Assembly: GCA_028693055.1 (NCBI GenBank)
Contig: JAQUWD010000003.1
Span: 62,001-126,000 of the forward strand
Direction of reading: 5' to 3'
From: Eubacteriales bacterium
Lineage (GTDB): Bacteria > Bacillota > Clostridia > Christensenellales > Aristaeellaceae
DNA: 64,000 nt
Every line of letters starts with the position of its first letter. The stretch's first letter is position 1. The position numbers and the translations under genes are program-made. Shown piece by piece: positions 18,866 through 28,366 of this stretch. The notes under the pieces were generated by a model. That model made no database searches, was not told the DNA's origin, and was given only the letters and a program-made list of their open reading frames with translations.

Positions 18866-19075
18866 CTTGTAAAAATATTGATTTTAGTTATGGATTTAAC
18901 CTATCTTTTTGAAATAGCCCTTTTCTTTTTCTCCTTTATCTGTTACAATAGATAACGATAAAATTGTTCGTTCGCATCCTAACGGCTTCTCTCGGCAATC
19001 GTTCAATAATGTTATACTTTCACGTCGAATAGCGGAGAAGGATGCAAAAAATAAAATTCACTAAGGGGGATCTAT
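18866..19075 (+). other. 210-base leader upstream of the EF-G paralogue
   Basis: A TACAAT element at 18944-18949 sits inside a short dyad TTATCT/AGATAA (18936-18955) but lacks a good -35. Further on, GCATCC and CTTCTC pair with GAGAAG and GGATGC about 40 bases later to form an interrupted hairpin before the GGGGG ribosome binding site. This may be a structured 5' leader. I recognise no riboswitch class. Confidence 0.35.
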
Positions 19076-21160
19076 ATGGCTAACTATCTAACCAAGGACA
19101 TCAGAAATATCGCCCTCATGGGACATGGCAGCGAAGGCAAAACCACGCTGATGGAGGCCTTGCTTTTTGCTGCCGGAGCAATAGACCGTCAGGGTCGGGT
19201 AGAGGATGGCAATACCGTAACCGATTATGACCCTGAAGAAATCAAACGTGGAATTTCCATCAGCGCAGCCACCGCTCCCATCGAGTGGAACGGCAAAATG
19301 ATTAACCTCATCGACGTGCCTGGTTATTTTGATTTTATCGGCGAAATGATGGGGCCGTTCCGCGTTGCTGAAACCGCCGGAATCGTGGTAAGCGCAGTGG
19401 GCGGTATCGCGGTTGGCACCGAAAAAGCATGGAAGCTGGCAACCAAAAATAAAGTTGCGAAGATGTTCATCATCAATCAGATGGACCGTGAGCATGCCAA
19501 CTATGGCAAAGTAGAGGCTCAGCTTCGCGAGCAGTACGGCAATTCCGTTGTGCCGATTCTTTTGCCCATTGGCAATGGCGCAAGCTATCGCGGTGTGGTA
19601 AACGTGCTGGAAAATAAAGCGTATGAACGCACCAATAAGGGTGTTCCCAAGGAGATTCCCGTTCCCGCGGAAATGGCAGATGAAATTGCTGCCGCTTTGG
19701 AAGAGATTACCGAAGCCGCCGCCATGTCCGATGATGAGCTGACCATGAAGTATTTGGATGAAGGCTCCCTCAGCCACGAGGAAATCTTGGAAGGCTTCAA
19801 AGCAGGTATGTTTTCCGGTTTGATTTCCCCTGTGGTTCCGTGCTCCGCAATCACCGGCGTAGGCGTTGCCAAAATGCTGGACGTTATGGCCGACTTCCTG
19901 CCCTCACCCAAGCGGGCGGTCTATCAGGGAGTTAATCCCAAGAACGGCGAGGAAATCTCCCGTAAATGCAGCAATGATGAGCCTTTTAGCGCTTTTGTTT
20001 ATAAAACCATCGCTGACCCCTTTGTTGGCAAGCTTTCTCTGTTTAAGGTGATGAGCGGCTCCTTAGCCGGTAACGCCAGCCTCTATAACGCCAACAGCGA
20101 TAAGATGGAAAAAATCGCAGGTCTTTTCGTTCTCCGCGGCAAAAAGCAAATTTCTACCCAGCAATTGAACGCTGGCGATATGGGCGCGTTTAATAAGCTG
20201 CAGTTCACCAATACCGGCGATACGTTATGCGACGCGGCTAAGCCGATCAAGTACCCGCCGATCGAATACCCCGCCCCCTGCATTAGCAAAGCTATTTTCG
20301 CGGCTAAGCAAGGCGAGGAAGATAAGGTATTCAGCGGTTTGGCTCGGTTGATGGAGGAAGACCCCTCGATCAAGATTGAAAAGAACGCGGAAACCACAGA
20401 AACGCTGTTGTCCGGCCAAGGCGAGCTGCATTTGGACGTAGTACGCAGCAAGCTTGCCACGAAGTTCGGCGCTCAAGCCAATTTGGAGGATCCGCGCATT
20501 CCTTATCGCGAGACCATCCGCAAGAAGGTCGCTGTTCAAGGCCGCCACAAGAAGCAATCCGGTGGACATGGTCAATTCGGCGACGTATGGATTGAGTTCT
20601 CTCCCGCCGCAGACCCCAGCGTTGATTTCGAATTCGAGGACGCCGTTGTGGGTGGCGCGGTGCCACGCAACTTTATTCCTTCCGTTGAAAAAGGACTTCG
20701 CGAGAACGTTGTGAAGGGCGTATTGGCTGGCTATCCTATGGTTGGGCTTCACGCCAAGCTATATGACGGCAGCTATCATCCGGTCGATTCCTCTGAAATG
20801 GCCTTTAAAACTGCCGCTCGTATTGCATACAAGAAGGGCTGCATGGACGCCAGCCCGGCGCTTCTTGAACCAATCATGCACGTGGAAGTGCTAGTACCCG
20901 ACGAATACATGGGCGACGTTATGGGCGACATGAACAAACGCCGGGGTCGCATCATGGGCATGAATCAGGTAGAGGACGGGCAGCAGCTCGTTGCGGAAGC
21001 ACCTCTATCCGAAATGTTTAAATATGCAACCGACCTCCGCTCCATGACCCAAGCCCGCGGTAGCTTTGCCATGACCTTTGAGCGTTATGAAGAGGTTCCC
21101 GCCAACGTTGCCCAGAAAATCATCGACAACGCGAAAAAAGACGAGGAAGAAGAGGATTAA
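19076..21160 (+). CDS. Elongation factor G-like GTPase (EF-G paralogue)
   Basis: This 694-residue protein has the full five-domain EF-G layout, with P-loop GHGSEGKTT, switch II motif DVPGYFDF, and C-terminal domains IV and V (KKQSGGHGQFGDVWIE, RRGRIMGMNQ). The P-loop differs from the AHIDAGKTT of canonical EF-G, and the G4 guanine motif reads NQMD where NKMD is usual. It therefore belongs to the EF-G2/EF-G-like group. The group function is not well settled; roles in translation under stress have been proposed. No other translation gene is adjacent. A GGGGG site precedes the ATG. Confidence 0.9.
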   Translation: MANYLTKDIRNIALMGHGSEGKTTLMEALLFAAGAIDRQGRVEDGNTVTDYDPEEIKRGISISAATAPIEWNGKMINLIDVPGYFDFIGEMMGPFRVAETAGIVVSAVGGIAVGTEKAWKLATKNKVAKMFIINQMDREHANYGKVEAQLREQYGNSVVPILLPIGNGASYRGVVNVLENKAYERTNKGVPKEIPVPAEMADEIAAALEEITEAAAMSDDELTMKYLDEGSLSHEEILEGFKAGMFSGLISPVVPCSAITGVGVAKMLDVMADFLPSPKRAVYQGVNPKNGEEISRKCSNDEPFSAFVYKTIADPFVGKLSLFKVMSGSLAGNASLYNANSDKMEKIAGLFVLRGKKQISTQQLNAGDMGAFNKLQFTNTGDTLCDAAKPIKYPPIEYPAPCISKAIFAAKQGEEDKVFSGLARLMEEDPSIKIEKNAETTETLLSGQGELHLDVVRSKLATKFGAQANLEDPRIPYRETIRKKVAVQGRHKKQSGGHGQFGDVWIEFSPAADPSVDFEFEDAVVGGAVPRNFIPSVEKGLRENVVKGVLAGYPMVGLHAKLYDGSYHPVDSSEMAFKTAARIAYKKGCMDASPALLEPIMHVEVLVPDEYMGDVMGDMNKRRGRIMGMNQVEDGQQLVAEAPLSEMFKYATDLRSMTQARGSFAMTFERYEEVPANVAQKIIDNAKKDEEEED

Positions 21161-21248
21161 TTTCTTCCGTGTTGAACTTTTATACGGGATCGGCGCATGT
21201 CGTCGGTCCCGTTGCTCATGCCTGTGATCACATAAAGGAGGCCGCGCT

Positions 21249-22172
21249 ATGATAACGACCGTCTGCATGAATCCATCCTTTGATAAAACCGCCTCGGTGG
21301 ACGAGCTGATACCCGGTTCGCTGAACAGGCTAAAAAATGTCCGCGTGGATTTGGGAGGTAAGGGTATCAAAGTGGCTATTGTCCTGAAGCGGCTTGGTGT
21401 GGCTGTAAGCTGCGTCGGTTGTCTGGGGGAAAGCAATGTTTCCGAATTTTCTCAACTGATTGCGCGGGAGCACGTGCCTTTTGAGTATTACCGTTTATCC
21501 GGAGAAATTCGTACCAATTTAAAGTTACTGGATGAAAAACAAAAGACGATTACCGAATTGAACGAGCCCGGCCCTAGCATGAGCAAGGAAGAGCTTGAGC
21601 ACTTTTTAGATTTGCTGAAGGAGAAAGCTGTTTCCAGCAGTTATGTCATCCTCAGCGGACGTCTTCCCGTGGGCTGTAACGACGATACCTATCAGCGCTG
21701 TATGCAGGTATTGGGCGGCGAAAGGTGCATTTTGGATTCCGCCGGAACCTCTTTGCTGTATGGTATTAAAGAGAAACCCTTTTTAGTCAAGCCCAATTTG
21801 CCGGAAATGGAAGCGATTATCAAAAAAGAATTAAGCACGCTGCGGGGTATCCGAGACGCGGCGCTTTTCCTAAAGGAATACGGGGCGCAAAACGTGATTG
21901 TTTCCATGGGTAAATATGGCGCTTTGTTTACCAACGGGCAAAAGACGCTTTTTTCTCCGGCATTAACGGTTGACAGTCGCTCTACCGTGGGGGCGGGAGA
22001 CGCGATGGTTGGCGGCATCATGATGGGGCTTGATCGAGGATTGCCCCTTGAAGAGGCATTCCGCTTCGGGATGGCGGCTGGAGCTGCCAGCGTCATGACG
22101 GACGGCACGCAGCTGCTACGCCGCGAAGATTTTGAAGCGTTGGTTCCAAAGGTGGTTGTTCAGGAAGTATGA
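21249..22172 (+). CDS. 1-phosphofructokinase-like sugar kinase (PfkB family, FruK/LacC group)
   Basis: This 307-residue kinase has the opening TVCMNPSFDKT and GGKGIKVAIVLKRLG of the FruK/LacC/PfkB group and the catalytic anion-hole signature GAGDAMVGGIM near residue 250. It probably phosphorylates fructose-1-phosphate or tagatose-6-phosphate. No PTS gene is close, so substrate choice remains open. AAAGGAGG precedes the ATG. The stop overlaps the start of the acetyltransferase gene. Confidence 0.88.
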   Translation: MITTVCMNPSFDKTASVDELIPGSLNRLKNVRVDLGGKGIKVAIVLKRLGVAVSCVGCLGESNVSEFSQLIAREHVPFEYYRLSGEIRTNLKLLDEKQKTITELNEPGPSMSKEELEHFLDLLKEKAVSSSYVILSGRLPVGCNDDTYQRCMQVLGGERCILDSAGTSLLYGIKEKPFLVKPNLPEMEAIIKKELSTLRGIRDAALFLKEYGAQNVIVSMGKYGALFTNGQKTLFSPALTVDSRSTVGAGDAMVGGIMMGLDRGLPLEEAFRFGMAAGAASVMTDGTQLLRREDFEALVPKVVVQEV

Positions 22173-22663
22173 AAAGCCAGATCGAACGGCAATTCATTCG
22201 CTTGGGCCGAAGAGGAGCGCGAATGTTTGAAAACGATCAGATTGCTCTTGTGCCCCGTGACTATAGCGCTCATGTGGCCTGTCTGGACGGCTCGGTTTCT
22301 TTGATTTTTGACATCATTGATAAAAAAACAGCAAAAGTCGCGGGAGAAATTGCTTTACGAATAGGGGATTGCCCCGGGATGTTTTATTTGGGACACATTG
22401 GCTACCATGTCGACCCGCCCTACCGAGGAAATCATTTTGCACGAAAGGCTTGCCAGCTCTGCCGCCCTGTTTTTGAAGCCTTTCATTTTTCATCCTATGT
22501 CATTACCACAGACGCTGATAATATCGCCAGCATTAAAACCTGTGAGGAGCTTGGCTGCGTCTTGGAATGCGTCGTCGATGTGCCTGCTTGCTATGTACGT
22601 GAATTTGGCATCAGCACTCGAAAAAGAAGGTATGTATATTCGCTGTTGTCAGACAAATCATAA
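22169..22663 (+). CDS. GNAT-family N-acetyltransferase
   Basis: This 164-residue protein contains GHIGYHVDPPYRGNHFARKA, matching the GNAT motif A with the acetyl-CoA pyrophosphate loop (R/Q-x-x-G-x-G/A), and a later DADNIASIKTCEELG motif B typical of RimJ/RimL-like members. The acceptor is unknown. It overlaps the sugar kinase stop by four bases (ATGA), so the two are co-translated. Confidence 0.8.
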   Translation: MKSQIERQFIRLGRRGARMFENDQIALVPRDYSAHVACLDGSVSLIFDIIDKKTAKVAGEIALRIGDCPGMFYLGHIGYHVDPPYRGNHFARKACQLCRPVFEAFHFSSYVITTDADNIASIKTCEELGCVLECVVDVPACYVREFGISTRKRRYVYSLLSDKS

Positions 22664-22756
22664 GGATGGACATTCCTATTGGGGCGTGTTTTTCCGCAAC
22701 TTTCGCTGAAAAGACGTTTATGACTTTTCTTTTTGCATAAGATAGGGTAAAATACC

Positions 22757-23578
22757 ATGGGAAGTTTCGGAAGGGGGCGCTTGTATTTGGAGACTGAACT
22801 GCTGGGCTGCCGGCTGTATTATCATTGGCAGCGCAAGGAGGATCCGAAGGCTCCTACCGTTTTACTGTTGCATGGCTGGGGCTGCGACAGCACTATTTTT
22901 TCATTTATCGAAAGCGGCCTAGATACTTCTGTTTTATCGGTAGATTTTCCCGGACATGGAAAAAGTGGGGAGCCGCCTGTAGCTTGGGGCGTGCCGGAGT
23001 ACAAGGAGCAGCTTGTCCAACTGCTTTCCTTCCTAGGTATTGATAAGGTCATGGTTGTCGCCCACTCCTTTGGTGGAAGAGTGGCGATTTTGTTAGCAGC
23101 CGAGCATCCAGACATGGTTGAAAAGCTTGTGATTACTGGCGGCGCGGGAATCCGTAAGCCGGTTAGCGAAAGCCAGCAAAAGCGTCAGCAACGCTACAAG
23201 CGATATAACGCGATGCTGAACAGCCTGAAAAATGTGAAACCGCTGGCGGCGCATGCAGAAAAATGGCAAAACGCGCTCAGGCAACATTTTGGCTCGTCGG
23301 ATTATAACCGATTAAATGAAAACATGCGAAAAACCTTTGTAAAGGTCATTTCACTGGATCTTTTTCCCCGCCTAAAAGAAATAAAGTGTTCCACTTTGTT
23401 AATCTGGGGCAGCGAGGATACTGAAACCCCGGTGTGGATGGGCGAGCAAATGGAAAAGGAAATCCCGGACGCCGCCCTGATTGTGTTTGACGGCAGAACG
23501 CATTTTGCCTTTATTGAGGAATGGCAGCGCTTTTTAATCATTATTAAGCAATTCTTTTTAGGAGGGGTGGCTGCATGA
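22757..23578 (+). CDS. Alpha/beta hydrolase
   Basis: This protein of up to 273 residues has an alpha/beta hydrolase core: oxyanion region LLHGWGCDST, nucleophile elbow VAHSFGGR with the catalytic serine, acid region LLIWGSEDTETP and catalytic histidine in GRTHFAFIE. The substrate is unknown. Two starts are possible: ATG at 22757 with a weak site, or TTG at 22787 with AAGGGGG nine bases upstream. The stop overlaps the murF start by four bases. Coupling to murF and ddl hints at a role in envelope metabolism, which is inference only. Confidence 0.85.
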   Translation: MGSFGRGRLYLETELLGCRLYYHWQRKEDPKAPTVLLLHGWGCDSTIFSFIESGLDTSVLSVDFPGHGKSGEPPVAWGVPEYKEQLVQLLSFLGIDKVMVVAHSFGGRVAILLAAEHPDMVEKLVITGGAGIRKPVSESQQKRQQRYKRYNAMLNSLKNVKPLAAHAEKWQNALRQHFGSSDYNRLNENMRKTFVKVISLDLFPRLKEIKCSTLLIWGSEDTETPVWMGEQMEKEIPDAALIVFDGRTHFAFIEEWQRFLIIIKQFFLGGVAA

Positions 23579-25245
23579 CACAAACGCCGATTTCCTTCCT
23601 TTATGTGATGATGAAGCTGGTTTTACTTCTTTTACCGGTGCTCTGCTCCTTTTTTGCCGTGAAAGGACTCGTACATTATTTTCAGCTGGAAAGCTATCAA
23701 TTTCCCGGCTATTTTCATACCTTGCGCCGTAACCGGATTCACAGCTGGGCGCCAGGCTTGTGCGTTTCGTTAGCCTGCTTGGCGATGAACGCATTGATCT
23801 CCTTTCAAGTTTCCGCTTTTCCGTCCTTGAACCCTGCAAACGCTGCACAGGCAGGAGGAAACGACTGGTTAGCTGCGATCCTGCTAGTATTAACATTGGC
23901 GCTTTCCTGCTTTGCAGGTATACTAATCGCGAAATGCTTTACGGAAAAAAAAGCCAAAAAGCCTTTTGTGCTGACAGGCCGCGTTAAACGGTTTTACACG
24001 GTTTTCTTTTTGGTAATGCTTGTGTTATCATGGCTTTTGTCTTTAACACCGTGGATCATCATCAATATCCTTTGGCCTCTTCTCCTGCCCTTGGTGGTAG
24101 CGCTAAGCGGCTTATTAGCTTGGCCGGTGGAAAAGCTAATCAGCGAGCTATACTTCCGGGACGCTCGTCGGAAGCTGCTTTCCAATACGGGCTTAATTCG
24201 GATTGGTATCACCGGAAGCTACGGTAAGACCTCGGTAAAGCATATTCTGGGCGCTATTTTAAGCGAGAAATATCCCACACTGATCACTCCTGCCAGCTTT
24301 AACACCCCCATGGGCGTTACTAGAGCCATACGAGAAAAGCTTACGCCTAGCTATCAGGTTTTTGTGGGGGAAATGGGCGCGCGGCATGTGGGCGATATCA
24401 AGGAGATGTGCCGCTTGGTACATCCTACCATCGGAGTGATAACCTCCGTTGGGCCGCAGCATTTGGAAACCTTTAAAACCATTGAACGTGTCGCCAAGAC
24501 GAAGTATGAATTGATCGATGCGCTACCGCCAACGGATTCCCATAGCTATTTTTTTGACGACGGCAGCTTTTGCACCCAAATGTACCGTGATACGAAAAAG
24601 CCTAAAACACTTTGCGGACAAAACCCAGGAACTGCGGACGTCTGGTATACCGATGTAAAGCTCAACAAGGACGGCTGTACTTTTACGCTACATATTCGCG
24701 GCAAAGGTTCTGTGGATTGCCATACACGACTTTTGGGCGAGCACAGTATTCATAATATTTTGCTGGCGACAGCGGTTGCGAGCGATTTAGGTTTGAGCCT
24801 AAAACAGATTGCCCATGGGATTGAAAAGCTTCAGCCTGTCAAAAATCGTCTGGAATTGATGACTAACCCCGGAGGGTTTACCATCATCAACGACGCCTTT
24901 AATAGCAACCCAATTGGTGCAAAGGCTGCGCTGAAGGTCCTTGCGCAGTTTCCAAAGCGTCGCATTATCATAACGCCGGGCATGGTGGAGCTAGGGGAAA
25001 AGGAAGCGGAATACAACCGCGCCTTTGGTCAGCAAATAGCGGAATGCGTGGATATCGCCATCATTGTTGGAAAAAATCGAGCGCTGCCCATCATTGAGGG
25101 CCTTCGGGCAGCGGGGTTTAGCGAGGAGCATATTTATCGGGTGGATAGTTTGGCGCAATCTACGGAAACGCTTCACTCTTTGGTAACCCCCGATGATACC
25201 GTTTTGTATGAAAACGATCTGCCGGATCATTATCAGGAAGCATAA
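23575..25245 (+). CDS. murF: MurF-like Mur ligase with N-terminal membrane domain
   Basis: Residues 1-200 contain about five hydrophobic segments (for example KLVLLLLPVLCSFFAV and RFYTVFFLVMLVLSWLLS). From about residue 205 the Mur ligase fold begins, with ATP loop GITGSYGKTS, central motifs GEMGARHVGDI and SVGPQHLETF, LGEHSIHNILLA, and NDAFNSNP. The enzyme should add D-Ala-D-Ala to the UDP-MurNAc-tripeptide. Canonical MurF is about 450 residues and soluble; this 556-residue form is tethered to the membrane. The next gene is the D-Ala-D-Ala ligase, which supplies its substrate and supports MurF identity over MurE or MurT. Confidence 0.88.
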   Translation: MTQTPISFLYVMMKLVLLLLPVLCSFFAVKGLVHYFQLESYQFPGYFHTLRRNRIHSWAPGLCVSLACLAMNALISFQVSAFPSLNPANAAQAGGNDWLAAILLVLTLALSCFAGILIAKCFTEKKAKKPFVLTGRVKRFYTVFFLVMLVLSWLLSLTPWIIINILWPLLLPLVVALSGLLAWPVEKLISELYFRDARRKLLSNTGLIRIGITGSYGKTSVKHILGAILSEKYPTLITPASFNTPMGVTRAIREKLTPSYQVFVGEMGARHVGDIKEMCRLVHPTIGVITSVGPQHLETFKTIERVAKTKYELIDALPPTDSHSYFFDDGSFCTQMYRDTKKPKTLCGQNPGTADVWYTDVKLNKDGCTFTLHIRGKGSVDCHTRLLGEHSIHNILLATAVASDLGLSLKQIAHGIEKLQPVKNRLELMTNPGGFTIINDAFNSNPIGAKAALKVLAQFPKRRIIITPGMVELGEKEAEYNRAFGQQIAECVDIAIIVGKNRALPIIEGLRAAGFSEEHIYRVDSLAQSTETLHSLVTPDDTVLYENDLPDHYQEA

Positions 25246-25263
25246 GGAAGGGGAATCATCAAT

Positions 25264-26469
25264 ATGAGTAAGCTGCAATTGGGTGTTTTATTTGGCAGCC
25301 GCAGCTGCGAGCATGAGGTGTCCATTATCAGCGCGGTACAGCTTATGCGCGCGGCGGATCGCCAAACCTATGATGTTTATCCGATCTACATCAGCAAGAA
25401 GGGGGAGTGGTTCACCGGAGACCCGCTATTTGACATTGCCACCTATACCCCCTTTGACGAAAACCGCAAGGGCTTGGAACGGGTACAGCTGGATTTGACG
25501 GCTGGCTCCGGCGCGCTAACCACCCGCAAGCAGGGGAAAGGCCTTTTCACAAAAGAACAACAGCTGATTATTACGCGGCTGGATTGCGTCATTCCCGTCT
25601 TTCATGGTATGCATGGCGAGGACGGCACCGTGCAGGGGCTTTTGGAGCTATGCAATATCCCCTATGCCAGCTCCGGCGTGGGAGCCTCGGCTATGGGCAT
25701 GGATAAGGTTTACATGAAGCAGTTTTTTAGAGGCTGCGGCTTTCCCGTATTGCCTAGTTGCTGGTTTCTTCGCACCGAATGGGAGAAGGAACGCACGCCT
25801 GTGATGGAACGAGTGGAAAAAGAGCTTGGGTATCCCGTGTTTGTCAAGCCCGCCTCCTTAGGCTCCTCCATTGGTGTAACTCGCGCAAACGACCGTGCTG
25901 GACTAGAGGAAGCACTTGAGCTTGCCTTTGAATTTGACCGTAAGGTATTGGTGGAGAAGGGCTTAAACGCGCCGTTGGAGTTAAACTGCTCCGTACTGGG
26001 CTATGACGGCAGCGCTAAAGCCAGCGAGATTGAGATGCCTTTATCGGGCGGCGATCTTTTAACCTTTATGGATAAGTATGGCAACAATTCAACCAAGGGA
26101 ATGGCTTCGTTAAAGCGGGTGCTGCCCGCGCCTATCGAGCCGGAGCTGCGCGACCAGGTACAGCAGCTCTCCATCGATATTTTTAAAGCCATGGATTGCA
26201 AGGGCGTGGTTCGGATCGACTATATGTTCGACCCCCAAGGGCAGGAGCTTTACATCACAGAAATTAACACCATTCCCGGCTCCTTATCCTTCTATCTGTG
26301 GGAGCCCTGCGGGTTGCCCTACAGCCAATTGGTGGATGAAATGGTCAAATATGCCCTGAAGGCCCAGCAGGACAAGGACGATAGCAACTACGCCTATACC
26401 TCCGATATTCTATCCAGTATTTCCATGGGAGGAAAAACCGGCGCGAAAAACGGGCTTAAAAATAGGTAA
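25264..26469 (+). CDS. ddl: D-alanine--D-alanine ligase family protein
   Basis: This 401-residue ATP-grasp enzyme shows the Ddl signatures GVLFGSRSCEHEVS at the N terminus, FHGMHGEDGTVQG, VKPASLGSSIGV, and EINTIPGSLSFYLWEP near the C terminus. It joins two D-alanines for peptidoglycan. The omega-loop segment reads FMDKYGNNSTKGM, which differs from the FYDYEAKY form of classical DdlB, so specificity for the second residue is not proven. It starts 18 bases after murF, with a GGAAGGGG site, and clearly belongs to the same operon. Confidence 0.9.
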   Translation: MSKLQLGVLFGSRSCEHEVSIISAVQLMRAADRQTYDVYPIYISKKGEWFTGDPLFDIATYTPFDENRKGLERVQLDLTAGSGALTTRKQGKGLFTKEQQLIITRLDCVIPVFHGMHGEDGTVQGLLELCNIPYASSGVGASAMGMDKVYMKQFFRGCGFPVLPSCWFLRTEWEKERTPVMERVEKELGYPVFVKPASLGSSIGVTRANDRAGLEEALELAFEFDRKVLVEKGLNAPLELNCSVLGYDGSAKASEIEMPLSGGDLLTFMDKYGNNSTKGMASLKRVLPAPIEPELRDQVQQLSIDIFKAMDCKGVVRIDYMFDPQGQELYITEINTIPGSLSFYLWEPCGLPYSQLVDEMVKYALKAQQDKDDSNYAYTSDILSSISMGGKTGAKNGLKNR

Positions 26470-26491
26470 CGTCGCACAAAGGAGCGGTAAG

Positions 26492-28366
26492 GTGGAGTTA
26501 TCAGAAGTAAAATGTCCCGACGATCTTCGCGCGCTTACCTATGAAGAGTGCGAAAACCTTGCGGATGATATACGAACAAGAATAATTCAGGTTGTGTCAC
26601 AAAACGGGGGACATCTGTCCTCCAATTTGGGAATTGTAGAGATCACCTTGGCATTGCATCGGGTTTTTCATGCGCCCGAGGATAAAATTGTTTTTGACGT
26701 AGGTCATCAGACCTATGCTCATAAGTTGATCACCGGGCGTTATGAGGCCTTTTCCACTTTGCGTACCTATGGGGGGATCTCCGGGTTTCCCAGACGCTGC
26801 GAAAGTGAATTTGACTGTTTCGAGGCGGGACACGCTTCCACAGCCATCTCTGCAGCTGTTGGATTGGCGCGGGCAAGGGACGCACTGGGGCAGAAGCATC
26901 ATGTAGTAGCCGTGGTTGGAGACGGCGCCTTAACTGGCGGTATGTGTTATGAGGCGCTAAACGACTGCGGCAGCCGCAAAACCCGATTGATAATTATTCT
27001 CAATGACAATGAAATGTCCATCGCGCCCAATGTGGGAGCGCTTAGCAGACATCTTTCAAACCTACGAGCCAGCAGCGGATGGAATGTAACCAAAAATAGG
27101 GTAAAGCGCCGTGTTACGCAGTTACCCGTACTTGGTAAGCCAATTTACACTGTTATGCACACTGTAAAACAAATGATCAAAAGTGTGTTTGTTGACGAAG
27201 GATTCTTTTCCGCGCTAGGCTTCCGCTATTTGGGGCCGATCGACGGCAACAATCAAGAAGCGGTGGAAAAAATCCTGCTCAGAGCTGAAAGCTTAGACGA
27301 GCCGGTGGTTATTCATTGCATTACCAAAAAAGGCTACGGCTACAATCGTGCGGAAAAGAAACCTGATCTTTTTCATGGCATTCCACCCTTCTTCCTGGAT
27401 GATCAGAAGGCCCCGGTTTCCAGCGGAAAAAGCAATGGAGAAACGGTTACGGAAGAGCTTTGCAAGCTTGCTGAAAAGGATGAGCGCATTCAAGCGATTA
27501 CAGCGGCGATGGAGCTTGGCACAGGAACCATAGCCTTTAAAAATACCTATCCGAATCGTTACTTTGACGTGGGTATTTCAGAGGAGCATGCTGTCACCAT
27601 GTGCGCAGGAATGGCTTCCGGCGGATTGCGCCCCTTCTTTTTTGTTTATTCCACCTTTTTGCAGCGCGCCTATGACCAAATGCTTCATGACGTATGCATC
27701 CAAAATCTGCCAGTGGTGCTAATGATCGACCGGGCTGGGCTTTCTAACAGCGATGGACAATCCCACCAAGGGCTGTTTGATCTTGCTTTCCTTCGACAGA
27801 TTCCGCGCATGACGATCCTCGCACCGGCTAACGAAAAGGAGCTACGTTTAGCCGTCGAAGCGGCTTATCGATTGAACGCACCCTGCTCGGTTCGTTATCC
27901 AAAGGATACGCTACACCTACCCAGCGGCTATTCGATTGATGATTTCCAGATTGGACGCTGGCAGGTGCTTCGCCCCGGACAGGATGCGGCGCTGCTAACA
28001 GTCGGCAGTATGACAGCCGCCGGCCTTCGCGTTGCGGACGCGCTGGCGGACAACGGCATTCAGGTGCAGGTCGTCAATTGCTCCACCGTGAAACCGTTGG
28101 ACGAGGAACGCCTTACCAAATTATTTGAAGCGCAAATTCCCATCGTTACCGTGGAGGAGCATGTGCTGGCGGGCGGTTTTGGCAGTGCGGTGCTTGAGTA
28201 TGCGGCTAAGTGCAATCAGACCGTTTCGATTACGCCTTTAGCTGTTGGCGATTTTTTTGTACAGCACGGGGATCGCGCTCATTTACTGAGAGATGTTGCG
28301 CTTGATGATGAAAGCATTGCTTCCGCAATTATAAAGCTTAAGGAGGCGGTTGCCGATGTCGGATAA
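26492..28366 (+). CDS. dxs: 1-deoxy-D-xylulose-5-phosphate synthase
   Basis: This 624-residue thiamine diphosphate enzyme condenses pyruvate and glyceraldehyde-3-phosphate for isoprenoid and thiamine synthesis. Hallmarks are the N-terminal HLSSNLGIVEITLALH, the ThDP motif GDGALTGGMCYEALND, the transketolase pyrimidine domain DVGISEEHAVTMCAG, and a C-terminal TVEEHVLAGGFGSAV. The start is GTG at 26492, with AAAGGAG seven bases upstream. The 3' end overlaps tlyA. The order dxs-tlyA-nadK-argR-recN is a conserved Firmicutes cluster. Confidence 0.97.
   Translation: MELSEVKCPDDLRALTYEECENLADDIRTRIIQVVSQNGGHLSSNLGIVEITLALHRVFHAPEDKIVFDVGHQTYAHKLITGRYEAFSTLRTYGGISGFPRRCESEFDCFEAGHASTAISAAVGLARARDALGQKHHVVAVVGDGALTGGMCYEALNDCGSRKTRLIIILNDNEMSIAPNVGALSRHLSNLRASSGWNVTKNRVKRRVTQLPVLGKPIYTVMHTVKQMIKSVFVDEGFFSALGFRYLGPIDGNNQEAVEKILLRAESLDEPVVIHCITKKGYGYNRAEKKPDLFHGIPPFFLDDQKAPVSSGKSNGETVTEELCKLAEKDERIQAITAAMELGTGTIAFKNTYPNRYFDVGISEEHAVTMCAGMASGGLRPFFFVYSTFLQRAYDQMLHDVCIQNLPVVLMIDRAGLSNSDGQSHQGLFDLAFLRQIPRMTILAPANEKELRLAVEAAYRLNAPCSVRYPKDTLHLPSGYSIDDFQIGRWQVLRPGQDAALLTVGSMTAAGLRVADALADNGIQVQVVNCSTVKPLDEERLTKLFEAQIPIVTVEEHVLAGGFGSAVLEYAAKCNQTVSITPLAVGDFFVQHGDRAHLLRDVALDDESIASAIIKLKEAVADVG

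Noticed and set aside
18866-19075. Riboswitch or T-box upstream of the EF-G paralogue
   Set aside because: Only short imperfect stems are visible; no conserved riboswitch core or T-box sequence was recognised.
19088-19777. A 229-codon open frame on the minus strand inside the EF-G-like gene
   Set aside because: It is the antisense shadow of a well-conserved GTPase and encodes no recognisable protein or ribosome site.
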